Origin: Ophiodon elongatus
Lineage: Eukaryota > Chordata > Actinopteri > Perciformes > Hexagrammidae
Reading direction: 5' to 3'
Length of the DNA: 64,000 bases
Assembly (NCBI GenBank): GCA_016806645.1
Contig: JACSYO010002062.1
Span: forward strand, 4,693,001 to 4,757,000
This document shows positions 12,622 to 22,509 of this stretch, one piece after another (within the stretch, counting starts at the first letter, position 1; every line of letters begins with the position of its first letter). A model generated the notes under the pieces. It did no database searches. It was not told the DNA's origin and saw only the letters and a list, made by a program, of their open reading frames with translations. The translations under genes and the position numbers were made by a program.

Positions 12622-13018
12622 TTTAAACTCTCAATTTCAAAAGCAATGAAATAAACAATCCATAAGTGAACAACTAAGGCTTGGATAACAGCAGACTAAT
12701 ATCACATGATTCACACGACAGGTCTGGACCATTCCTAAATTGTGTTCGTACCTAAAAATGGTGAATGCGGCAAGTGCTCCTAAATCACTCAAACTCACCA
12801 CTTGAACGAATCTGTTTGTAGGAGTGGATCTTAAATGAGGCCCAATCTCACTCATCAGGTTTTCAAACTATCAATTACTTAGAAGTAGTAAAATAAAAAA
12901 TCTATTAGTGAAACTCTTAAGCGTGGATAACAGCACACTAACTGCACATCACTCATACGAATCACTTCAGAAGGAATCTGTTCCTACGAGTGGTTCATAC
13001 ATGGGCCTAGTGTTTGGC
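12622..13018. repeat. Diverged tandem duplication (two ~160-225 bp units)
   Basis: Unit 1 is at about 12622-12845 and unit 2 at about 12857-13018. Both run in the same order: AAACT-TCAATT, AAATAAA-AATC, ATTAGTGAA/ATAAGTGAA, TGGATAACAGCA-ACTAA, GAATCTGTT, then AG-AGTGG-TC followed by ATG-GGCC. The units differ by many substitutions and small deletions, so the duplication is old or comes from a tandemly organised element. Confidence 0.65.
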
Positions 13019-13885
13019 GTTACTTGGGAGTCTACATGATCATTCACTACTCATCACAGATTGCAAAATCATACCCATAATTTCCTACTCGTTGCTAGGA
13101 AACTGGCTAACAAGTACAACAAATTAACTAAGACTATTTTACCGAAGAGCCTATATTCCACTTTAGCAGCCTCCCCCTACCTCCAGAGACCAATCGACGG
13201 TGACGTTTCACTAACCAACACAAATACATATGTTGACAACACAGTGTTTTCTTTAAACTTTTAATTAAGGGATGTTTCTGTCAAACAAAACACTCGTTTT
13301 TGTCTCCGTCCTTCACTCCAAACTTCCGTTCCGTCTGAATGTCAGTTTTGTGGGAAACCTTGAGCCTTTTTTCTTTCTTTTGCACTGCCACCTGTTGTAA
13401 GGTCTGCTGGAGTCGGGTAAAGATGCTGAGACAAGACAGGGAATAACCCTGAAAGGATGTTATATAGTCCTGATAGGCATGAATGACACCTGGAACAAAT
13501 ATAGAGAGACAGTCAGTCAGGATTTGTGGACTTTTTGGACTGTTTCAGTCATTATTGGCTTCTCACCACCTCTCCCAGACTACTTGCTGTCTCTTTTTCT
13601 CACATTTTCAAAGAACATCCTGTGTAACCAGGGTGCCGGGGAGTACAGACACTGTCTTTTATAATTTGTCTCTCTGCCATTTCTCTCTCATTCCCTGCCT
13701 GTGAAAGACAATTTCTGTCTTCCCCCGTCCTCAGTGGTCTTGTCACCTCCTCACTCCTTTTCTTTCCAGCCTTGTCTTCTAGAAAATGGGTTTCCTTACA
13801 ATGAAACTGCATTGGCAATTGAGTTTCGAGGGGAAACATATTTTCTCCAGGATTATGTTTGCTTTTGATCCATCACAAATGCGTT
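13019..13885. other. Unique DNA, no gene seen
   Basis: A pyrimidine-rich stretch spans about 13560-13790. Overlapping open frames here show no recognisable domain. Confidence 0.4.
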
Positions 13886-13889
13886 TCGA

Positions 13890-13975
13890 CGCTAAACAAT
13901 GATCTTTATGCCAAACATTTTGTTGCCTAAACCCAACCATTTGTTTCAGAAACGTTAATCAGGTGGCTTTGAACG
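13890..13975 (+). mobile_element. Fragment of dispersed family F1
   Basis: It carries the F1 internal signature: AACAATGATCTTTATGCC, then TTTTGTTGCCTAAACCCAACC, TTTGTTTCA and AACGTTAATCA. The order matches the copies at 0.9, 39.0 and 59.3 kb. Confidence 0.5.
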
Positions 13976-14687
13976 TATTTATGAAATAATAATGTTCAGT
14001 TGTATGGGACTGTAATGTTGTAAGAGACAGGGTTGTTCTCTCAATGATGGGACGATGTAAGATTTAATAACAGATCATGGAAAAAGAAGACGATAAATTG
14101 ACGTAGGTGAATTTTCCATTATCGGTATAATCATGAATATTATCACAAGTGACTTGAAAAATCTGTCCAGCTCGCTAAGTGTAAAACAAGGCCTGATTTA
14201 TAAATACAAGAATCATCATGTAAGAAAGAACAGGCTCACAAAATGTTTTATTTTTTGATCTATTCATCTTTTATTAATGCACATGGACCCTTTGATTTAG
14301 GATGACCTTTTTTTTTAAACATTGCTAGATTATTTTTCACTCAAAAGGATGTTCACTTAAAAAAGATGTATGGTCTATCTGTGGTACAATAGAAACATTT
14401 GTTCCCCAACAAGAACTGTAAGGTGAAGTGATTCAAGTGGCTCGTGAATCGCCGTTACAATATTGAGGCTAAGCTATTCATAACATGACATTTCCATATA
14501 TTCCCATGCTTAGTGTCAGGTAATTTTAGACCACTGACAGATAGAAACTGCTCTTAAACACACAGTGGAGAATACATCAGCTCATTTGTTTTCTATGCAA
14601 CATTACACCGCTGGTGCTTGATGTAAATTGTCACATAAAGCCCCTCGCTCTGACATTTCAGTGGAATTGCAGCAAGAACACGCGCAC
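13976..14687. other. Unique AT-rich DNA, no gene seen
   Basis: AT-rich sequence of normal complexity with no repeat family or coding signal recognised. Confidence 0.4.
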
Positions 14688-14704
14688 GCACACACACACA
14701 CACC

Positions 14705-14746
<42 letters not shown>
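14688..14746. repeat. Interrupted CA microsatellite
   Basis: CA units with CG and CCCAAA interruptions over about 59 bases. Confidence 0.95.
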
Positions 14747-14750
<4 letters not shown>

Positions 14751-15009
14751 ATTTCAAATTGTCAGTCTGTTGCTGCGGGGTAAAGGGCCATTACACTGTT
14801 TTAAAATGCAACAAAAGGCATTGTTCAGCTGTTGCTGCTTCCATACAAATGCTACAGGGTGCCATGAAACCCCCCAAAAACTATTTACTTGATGGTTTTG
14901 TGTGAGCGTGGGTGCACACTGTATGTTCATTGTGTGCACATTACATACATACATACGCTGTTCCAAATACATTTTGTATTGATCATCCGATGCCCTGCCC
15001 CATCACTCC

Positions 15010-15195
15010 TTGTTTCCTCTCTGGAGGAAGAACGAGGTGAAGACACTGGGAAAGGAGACAGGAAAGGGGGGGAAGAAGTAAAGAAGAGTGAGAGAGAGAG
15101 GCAGGTAAAGGAGAAGATAAACGGGGGCGGGGGGGTGGTGGTGGGGGGGGGGGGCATGGCAGAAGACAGGAAAGCAAGATGGATTACAGGAGAGA
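15010..15195. repeat. Purine-rich tract with G-quadruplex-prone run
   Basis: Almost pure purine on the plus strand. The segment at about 15123-15155 has four or more G runs of three or more bases with very short loops, ending in a G run of about 12. The (TG)16 array starts 55 bases downstream. Confidence 0.85.
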
Positions 15196-15245
15196 AGAAG
15201 TGGTTCCTTTTAAAAATGTGGGTTGCCTACTAATGACTCTGCATA

Positions 15246-15251
<6 letters not shown>

Positions 15252-15284
<33 letters not shown>
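15252..15284. repeat. (TG)16 microsatellite
   Basis: Uninterrupted TG units immediately downstream of the purine tract. Confidence 0.96.
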
Positions 15285-15285
<1 letters not shown>

Positions 15286-16280
15286 GAGATGCACCTGAGG
15301 CGATGCAAAGTAAGTTGGGAGAGTAACTGCTGCTTGCTTCACATCATTTACTGTACTGCACGCACAGACACACCACTTACAAACGCACATGTTGGTAAAC
15401 CTGATTTACGTCGTTTTGGTTGATTATGTCTGTGTAAATATTTCTGCACTAAGCCGTTGACTGAACGCCACCTTTTAATGTTGGTTTGCCTCCAGTGCTA
15501 CTTTTTTGTTCCCCCTTGATAAACCAGCCCGTGTGCATCGTAGATATACATATACATGTATATATATATATCGGCTTTGTTTGATGTGTGTGCATATGTT
15601 CGTGCACGTTTTGTCACACAAAGCCGTGTTGTTCACGAGGACCGACTGAGACAAATCATGTTTTCACCACGCAATTAACATTGTTTCGTAATGTATTTTG
15701 GGCTCGGAGAGGGTTTATTTACAAGATTAGTGTTGGTAGGCATGCGCATGCATAACAGGTTTTCAAACAAACAACCCACTGCAGATTTCAACGGCCTTGG
15801 CAGTAAATGAACTGATAAGCAGTAAGTGCTTTTTCACTACACTTCCCAGAGATCACCTGTCAATCAAACAGTACTACTCCGACATATTTCTCTTCCCCCG
15901 AAATAATGATTGCCGCCGCCTGTTGAAAATGTAACACAACACATCTCACTTTGCAACAGAAGGCCAAGAAAGTTCATATTCAACACATGCTCCAACTCAA
16001 CATCTTACTCTATTGGACAAAAACTTCAATTTATACCTTTTCATGAAAGATTCTCTTGAACTTCACCGAAGAAGAAGCTTTTTTTTTCTCATCTTTAGTG
16101 GACTGGTTTTAGCATGATTGTCTTGACTTAAAGGGACAGAATGTCTCTAAGTGTTGCATATCACTAAAGTTAATTCAATTAAAATTAAAAGGAGGAGGAT
16201 CTGGTTTGTGAACATTAGGATGATATTTAATAAACCATTTATTTACCAACCAGACTTGACTTTAATTAAGGTTATAAAAC
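15285..16280. other. Unique DNA, no gene seen
   Basis: A short TA-rich stretch lies near 15545-15573. No other structure was recognised. Confidence 0.4.
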
Positions 16281-16290
16281 ATATACATAC

Positions 16291-16385
<95 letters not shown>

Positions 16386-16412
16386 CGTATATATATATGT
16401 ATATATATGTAA
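16281..16412. repeat. Long (TA)n microsatellite
   Basis: About 90 bases of uninterrupted AT/TA (16292-16379), flanked on both sides by TATAC/TACGTATA variants. The array is self-complementary and could extrude a cruciform. Confidence 0.96.
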
Positions 16413-16804
16413 ATGCTGCAGAAAGTTAAGATAAAAAATAAATACATTTTACACTTTGAGGAAATTTCTCTAATCTAAGATATTTTTTTTCTCCTCTTAC
16501 CTACCTACAATGTTTTGGTGTGATCTGATTCATGTATTTTCAAGTATTTTCTTCCATCAATAGTTCCTACATCAAACTGCTCACGACAAGGTGTGGATTA
16601 TCTTTAGTAACATGATTTCTGGAGAGAGACTTTTCACACCACAAGGCATCTCATCCCGTTATAATATAACGGAGCGAAGGCAGACACAAACTAGGCAACA
16701 CCGCACCAAAACACTCTCTCTCAATACAGACCACTATATAAGAGGGGGGGGAGAAAGTATGTTTGATAGATGTAACTTTGTAACTGTGATCGCAATATTC
16801 AAGT

Positions 16805-17120
16805 GAACTTACCCCTGGGCTGTAGCAGAAAGAGCGGGCGGGAAAATTATCTCAGGTCCGGCTCCGGCTACGAGTGAAGATCACCTTGAGGCAGGGATGT
16901 ACAGCCGGCAATATACTTCAGAAAGTACCTGAGGCGGCCAGTGAGAGCTGTACATATATTCCTCCGATAAGAAGCCTCCCTCAGGGTCTCATGTGGCCGT
17001 TAACATGTTTGAAAACAGCACTCTTATCTGGCTTCTCGTCTTCCGGCACCCCTAATGCATGGATGAAGGTCACTAATGCTATTAGGAGGGGGTCAAACTG
17101 AGATAGCTTTTATCTCAATT
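16805..17120. promoter_or_regulatory. Possible conserved non-coding element
   Basis: Unique, moderately GC-rich sequence without simple repeats. The 3' part, about 17050-17120, holds CCTAATGCATGG, CACTAATGCTATTAG and the inverted repeat TGAGATA-GCTTT-TATCTCA at 17099-17117. GATA-type cores occur in TTATCT and AGATAG. It is the strongest-looking regulatory candidate in the first 20 kb, but only by composition. Confidence 0.3.
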
Positions 17121-17164
17121 CACAAGCATGCGAGTGTACACCTGAGCATGTGCACGCATCTTGG

Positions 17165-17214
17165 ACAACACACACACACACACACACACATGCGCGCACA
17201 CACACACACATATA
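17165..17214. repeat. Interrupted CA microsatellite
   Basis: Two CA blocks separated by TGCGCG. Confidence 0.95.
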
Positions 17215-17309
17215 CAAAGCTGGCATGCTTTATTCATGTGCTGTTTAACATGTACTGGGGGCAAGAGAAAGGAAGGTAGTGAGTAAAACAATAAACATAC
17301 ATACATACA

Positions 17310-17450
17310 AACATCATGAAGAAGAGGAGGGGGAGAAAAAAGAGGAGAGTGGGAGGAGAGGATGGGAAAATGAGAGTAGTGGATGAGGGGAGATGACGAG
17401 TGGGTGGGAAAGGAGAGGAGAGCAGAGAGAAGCAAGAGAGGGGTTGACTG
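17310..17450. repeat. Purine-rich tract
   Basis: About 140 bases of nearly pure G and A on the plus strand, lying 30 bases upstream of a TG array. Confidence 0.85.
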
Positions 17451-17481
17451 CAGTGGTTATTGCACACCCATTGGTGTGTTA

Positions 17482-17526
<45 letters not shown>

Positions 17527-17530
17527 GCGT
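17482..17530. repeat. TG microsatellite
   Basis: About 20 TG units with GCGT interruptions at both ends. Confidence 0.95.
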
Positions 17531-17799
17531 AAAGAACGCATGTGAAGGTGTGATTCTGGCTCTTGTGGGCTTTTATACTCATTCGTGTCTGTTTGTGCAA
17601 ATAGCGGCTTCAGAATGTGACAAAACAAGATCTCTGTCACACACTGGAACACCATTCAACGGGGGTGACAAGTATGACCGAGGCCTGTGCTTATTCATAT
17701 TTATATTTCAAGCAGGGGACTGAAGCAGCAGCCACTGTATGACAAAAAAAGAAAAAGAAATAGAAATCTTCTCTCAGAGTCACATGAAGAGTTTCCACG

Positions 17800-17995
17800 C
17801 AGAGCGTTTCGCCTTCCGCTTTCAGGGCAAATTTAGCCATGAACGTAAAACGTTAGGCCAAGTGTTAAAGAAAAATGAAGTGCCACAAGTGGTAAGTTCT
17901 TCTTCAGCTGAATTGCTAATAATTGCCCCATTTCCTTCCACTGATCTGATTCTCCCTGGCATTTTGTAATATTTAATGTACATGTGATAAATATT
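17800..17995. promoter_or_regulatory. Possible conserved non-coding element or exon
   Basis: Unique sequence with GAATTGCTAATAATTGCCCC at about 17910-17929. An open plus frame crosses it from 17739 to 17969. A donor-like GTGGTAAGTTC lies near 17888, but no acceptor or domain is recognisable. Regulatory DNA is the likelier reading. Confidence 0.2.
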
Positions 17996-18435
17996 TGAGG
18001 ATTTTACCTTCTCCTCTTCTCTCCGTCAGTTTCTTTTGATATATTCCACTGTCTCATTTTTTATGTTCCCCCGACTTTTTCTTCTCCGTCGTGACTTCTC
18101 CCCACCACGCCGACTTATATTTCTCCATTTCCCACCATTTGTATGCTGCATCTTAAATGTGGAGACTATTAGGAATTTAAAAGTGGTCCTCGATCAGCAG
18201 CAGTAAAACAAATGGAAAAGGCGAAGGTTGGGTGTGCTCACTCCAGCCGAGAGATGTGACATGAACATATGGCTGTTAGTCATGCTAGCAAACCATTAAA
18301 ACTACGTAAGAATTCCACGAGGAAGCTCCTTAAAAGCCATATTCTAGCCACCCAACCAGGCAGTTCTCAGGCAGACACTTCTTCATCCATCTATATCTGA
18401 AACTATACCTGTAGACATTCAAACATGATTCATAT

Positions 18436-18437
<2 letters not shown>

Positions 18438-18470
<33 letters not shown>

Positions 18471-18532
18471 TATATATATACATATATATGTATATATATG
18501 TATATATATATACATATATATACGTATGTGTT
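18438..18532. repeat. Compound (CA)n-(TA)n microsatellite
   Basis: A CA block at 18438-18466 runs into TA-rich sequence with regular ATG/TAC interruptions to about 18532. Confidence 0.95.
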
Positions 18533-18638
18533 TTCCCTCTGAAAGGGACCATTTTTCATTCCGTGTATTTGAGCTCTTGCTTACATTTACTTCTGCTTAG
18601 GCTGACGTTTGAATTCAGAACTTTAACGGCCTGTCCGT

Positions 18639-18668
18639 GGCACCGATTCATCACGTTAAATCGGTGCC
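18639..18668. repeat. 10-bp perfect hairpin
   Basis: GGCACCGATT at 18639-18648 pairs with AATCGGTGCC at 18659-18668 across a 10-base loop. Confidence 0.9.
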
Positions 18669-18939
18669 AGAGCCCATCGGTGAGAGAAATCACTCCGATC
18701 GGCTGTTCAGCTCAAGCGAGGCCCGTGCCCAAGAAGAGAAACCGAAGTGAGGAAAGCAAGCAGACAAGTGAACTCAAGAGGGCACACTTTTCGTTGTTGA
18801 TCGTCATCTCATCTGATCATTACGATACAAAATGATTGTCACAACGACACGGCCGTCAGTGGTGAGCGGTGTGAAAATGGTCAACAATGTTCATCACATG
18901 CTGACGCTTAGTCACACCCCTTGGGCGTCACATTCTAAG

Positions 18940-19112
18940 GCGCCGGTTAACCCAACACGCAGTCAAGTTAGCTGGTTAACCTAAGTATAGCAAAACAAGT
19001 TTAAACATCACTTATGTAACTTAACTCACTAACCCAACACCGGTCTCAAACACCGGTCCCCCGGTTGAAAGGCCTGTGTTTGTTTGACCCTACCACTCAG
19101 GTTGAGCTTTTT
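18940..19112 (-). mobile_element. Dispersed family F1, partial minus copy
   Basis: Reverse-complemented, it reads GGGTCAAACAAACACAGG, CTTTCAACCGGGGGACC and then TGTTTGAGACC. This aligns with the internal block of the plus-strand copies at 38.83 kb and 56.64 kb. Termini were not found. Confidence 0.5.
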
Positions 19113-19144
19113 CTAGTCATCGCACCCCAGCAGCATTTTCTCTG

Positions 19145-19300
19145 AGCATCTAATCGAGACGTGGATTTGTTTAAATGGTTGCTAATATTTAATAAAAGCT
19201 TGGTGCGTCTCGTACAGAGCTCAAAGGGGGCCTTGTTCGTCGGGTGCCAGGGACGTGACGGAGCGTGGGGTGATATATCCTCTCACACAGACTGTATGTG
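19145..19300. promoter_or_regulatory. Possible conserved non-coding element
   Basis: Unique block with GTTTAAATGGTTGCTAATAT and TTAATAAAAGC at about 19168-19200, followed by balanced GC sequence. Composition-based inference. Confidence 0.2.
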
Positions 19301-19686
19301 CTAGTTGGCTGTTGGCTGTGGTCTTTGTGGTCTGTTCGACTGAAGACAGCAGCGAGATGAAGGCAACAGTCAGGATTTCTCCCCGTTTCTACCTCACGTC
19401 CTCCATGATGAGTGTGATGTCTATCAGCTGAAGCAGGATTTCAGAACCCTGATTCGGCAAATTCACAGCACGTACTGTTCTTGTTCCTGTATTGTGGGAA
19501 TAGACTTATCCAAGAGTTCACTTTGACCCCAGTGAACTTCAATAAAAATAATAGATAAACATACATATTTATGCAAAAAAAACTTTTTTACAGTCCTCAC
19601 AGCCCACACTCGGACCATATATGTATACAATGAATGCAGGAATGTGCTCACACAATAAAACCGCAGTCAGACCCTCATTTTTATAA

Positions 19687-19710
19687 ACACACACACACAC
19701 ACACACACAC
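19687..19710. repeat. (AC)12 microsatellite
   Basis: Uninterrupted AC units. More short CA stretches follow to about 19805. Confidence 0.95.
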
Positions 19711-19847
19711 GCCCACGTGCAAAGAAACACACACAATGTCAGAACTCACGAACACAACACACACAGCCACAGGGCTTATTAGAGATACACACAGATACAC
19801 ACATCTGCACTGATCTCAAATGCCACAGTGCTTTAATCAATACCCGT

Positions 19848-19909
<62 letters not shown>

Positions 19910-19923
19910 ACACACACACACAC
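19848..19923. repeat. Interrupted CA microsatellite
   Basis: About 37 CA units over 76 bases with single CG and AG interruptions. Confidence 0.96.
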
Positions 19924-20562
19924 GGCCCACACAAGCACTCTAGGACCATTGAAAAGCTAATTATGTAGCTCCTTCTAAATGGCCCTTTGTGGAACAATAA
20001 CGCTACGTAGCCACACTAAAGCTAAATGAAAGCGTCCTAGCTAAACGAAACAAAGAGGCATAACAATAACAGGACATGAAAAATCCCAGAATTTAATACG
20101 GTTTCCATCGAGAAACCCCTGGCATGATTTATGTTGCTTTTTTAGAAGGAGACGGAGTCAGCCGTGGTCGTTTTTATCGTTCAAACCGTGTGTAGAAGAC
20201 ACACGCCGTTCTGCAGTTCCTTTTAGACATTTTAGCAGCCAAATGAGTTATGCCAATTGGGACATTGCAAATTGTCTTCGTCCAGTAAAAAAAAACATGA
20301 TTTTTGAAAATGTCAGCGGCCTGTTACGATTTTCATTTCTTGCAGTGTCCCCGGAAGAATTTAAGAAGTCAAGTCTTGTCTATCTTCAACGGATCGTTGA
20401 ATATATTTTGTGTTTTTTTTTGGTCATTGATCCGTATTCTCGTTTGAGAAATTGGCTTCCATTTTTTTCTACACCACGCAAAAGAGCTGAAATGTCCAAT
20501 GAGACAATTTGTATTCTTGACTTGGCAGAAGTATTTATTGTATAATAAAACAATGGATAAAA

Positions 20563-20565
<3 letters not shown>

Positions 20566-20634
<69 letters not shown>
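20566..20634. repeat. (GT)34 microsatellite
   Basis: Uninterrupted GT units over 69 bases, one of the longest pure arrays in the window. Confidence 0.97.
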
Positions 20635-20637
<3 letters not shown>

Positions 20638-20639
20638 AG

Positions 20640-21556
20640 CTGTCCATAGGACTGAAACTTAGAACTAAAAATGTAGTCCCTGATTCCATTCCTTTGTAGA
20701 AATCCACAGACAGAAGGGAAACGAAAGGGAAATGAATTTGAAGTCAACGAGAGAGAAAAGAAAGGAGGCTGCAAGCCACAAACAGCTGTTTCTACGTGCC
20801 TACGTGCTGATTACGACACAAATGTAACACTTTGCTAGCGCTACGTTCTAATGTGGGTGCTCTGGTTAATAAGTGGATTCTTTGATACTGAAACAGAAGC
20901 ATCGTGTTGTCGTCATATATAGTCTTTCTGCGATGTGCGATGTCCCGCAAATGTGTATAGTGATATGTTCACACACACGAAGGCGATCCTCTGAAAGCAC
21001 ATGAGTTATTTTCACGTTTCTACGACCGGTTTTATTTACAGGCTGATACCAACATAAGGCTATGTGTCGTGTTTCATATGAGGAAAAACCAAGCAATTCT
21101 ATATAAAACCAGAGATCCAGCATCCCCCATATGGTCTGAATGGAATGATCCTCCACATTTATTTTTCCACCACTGCGATGATTCCACTATGAGATTGGGA
21201 CGCATTCTGATGTAAGAAAAGCCCTCAAAATAATATTTTACCGACATTAACTGACAGACAGATACAACCCTCCCATATGCGTTTTTTTCTGGTTGTATCT
21301 TTTGCATTTATCGAGGACACATTAGCACACTAATGTAAAATAGTAGAATGAGAACAAATCACCTGACCCATGCACTGGTGAAAACAGAGCACGCTCAGTT
21401 TTTTTTATTCTCAAACGCGTTCAAACCTTCTTCACGTCATTGTTCAAACACGTCAAGATGCACTTTAAATGGAAAAGTAGTTGTGGGGAAACTTTTTTTA
21501 CTTTTTTGTGTGAGCCTCGCAGAATGTCTGTGACTCCCTCCCACACTCACACCCTT

Positions 21557-21558
<2 letters not shown>
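20640..21558. other. Unique DNA, no gene seen
   Basis: No repeat family or coding signal recognised. The minus-strand open frames here lack splice support. Confidence 0.4.

Positions 21559-21613
<55 letters not shown>
21559..21613. repeat. (AC)27 microsatellite
   Basis: Uninterrupted AC units, followed 170 bases later by a TG array in opposite orientation. Confidence 0.97.
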
Positions 21614-21617
<4 letters not shown>

Positions 21618-21780
21618 TGTGAAAAAAAAACAGTGTGTATGCAAACACATGACTCCAGAGGTACAAGAGCTCTCACACACACTTTGCCCTTCCCTCTACG
21701 AGTGTGTGGGAGGGAAAACCTTTTAGTAATACTACTCGTTGTCAAGAGGCAGCACTCTGATAATAGCATGTGTGTATGAG

Positions 21781-21784
<4 letters not shown>

Positions 21785-21811
<27 letters not shown>
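21785..21811. repeat. (TG)13 microsatellite
   Basis: Uninterrupted TG units, 22 bases upstream of the perfect hairpin. Confidence 0.95.
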
Positions 21812-21832
21812 CTGCCTTGTTATTCATGAGAA

Positions 21833-21866
21833 TAGACGCAACAACTGTCGGCAGTTGTTGCGTCTA
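21833..21866. repeat. Perfect 15-bp-stem hairpin with TCGG loop
   Basis: TAGACGCAACAACTG at 21833-21847 is the exact reverse complement of 21852-21866, with the 4-base loop TCGG between. The sequence is not low-complexity. An exact 15-bp stem with so short a loop is not expected by chance in 64 kb. Confidence 0.97.
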
Positions 21867-21944
21867 ACAACACATCCGAGCGTTTCCAATGTGTGTTATT
21901 GTGTGTTTGAGATGCGTTTGTTGCGTGTTGTGTATGTGTGTGAG

Positions 21945-21975
21945 ACGGGGGGTGGTGGTGGTGGTGGGGGTACTG
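21945..21975. repeat. G-rich GGT repeat, G-quadruplex-prone
   Basis: Runs GGGGGG, (GGT)4, GGGGG and GGGG lie within about 35 bases. Confidence 0.85.
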
Positions 21976-22139
21976 GGGCATCTGCCCTTGCTTTAATTGA
22001 AGCCTGTGCGCTGTCAGCATTGGTCAAGTGGTCCTCTTGGCTAAATGCTAAATGACTTAGCTGGCTGGAGCAGCAGCAGCGTAGCATGCATAACCATCAC
22101 TCTATTAGCCTCAAATAAACACAATGATTACTATAATAA

Positions 22140-22200
22140 AGATGGAGTGAGGGGGAGGCAGAGAGAGACGAGCGAGACGGAAAGGGGAGGGGAGAAAATA
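22140..22200. repeat. Purine-rich tract
   Basis: Nearly pure purine for 60 bases. Confidence 0.8.
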
Positions 22201-22327
22201 AAAACAGGGTGCATGTGTGTTACCTCGACTTCACCCATTATTTTCCTAGATCAAGGAAACGTGTTGTCCATCACCACTTAACCAAATAGGATTGTTTGAC
22301 ACGTGGAGATTATTTGTCCGTGAACAA

Positions 22328-22384
22328 ACCAACACGCTCTCACTTCCCAATGCATCACGTACTGTGGGTCGTTCGGGGACCTGA
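22328..22384 (+). mobile_element. Possible terminal segment of family F1
   Basis: AACACGCTCTCACTTCCCAA matches the start of the F1 element at 59111 (AACACGGTCTCACTTCTCA). The remainder differs, so this is either a related element or only a terminus. Confidence 0.4.
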
Positions 22385-22447
22385 GGAACTGGGTGGGTAG
22401 GAGGTGAAGTTGATTGGTTCAAACAAAAGAAAAGACACTATTCATGT

Positions 22448-22449
22448 AA

Positions 22450-22482
<33 letters not shown>

Positions 22483-22502
22483 GTATATATATATGTATAT
22501 AA
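22448..22502. repeat. (TA)n microsatellite
   Basis: TA units with regular TAC/ATG interruptions. Confidence 0.95.
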
Positions 22503-22509
22503 ATTACGT

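Noticed and set aside
14983..15177. Proline/serine-rich minus-strand frames opposite purine tracts (also 17.2-17.4 and 59.9-60.2 kb)
   Set aside because: The composition follows from the polypyrimidine strand. No start context or conserved motif.
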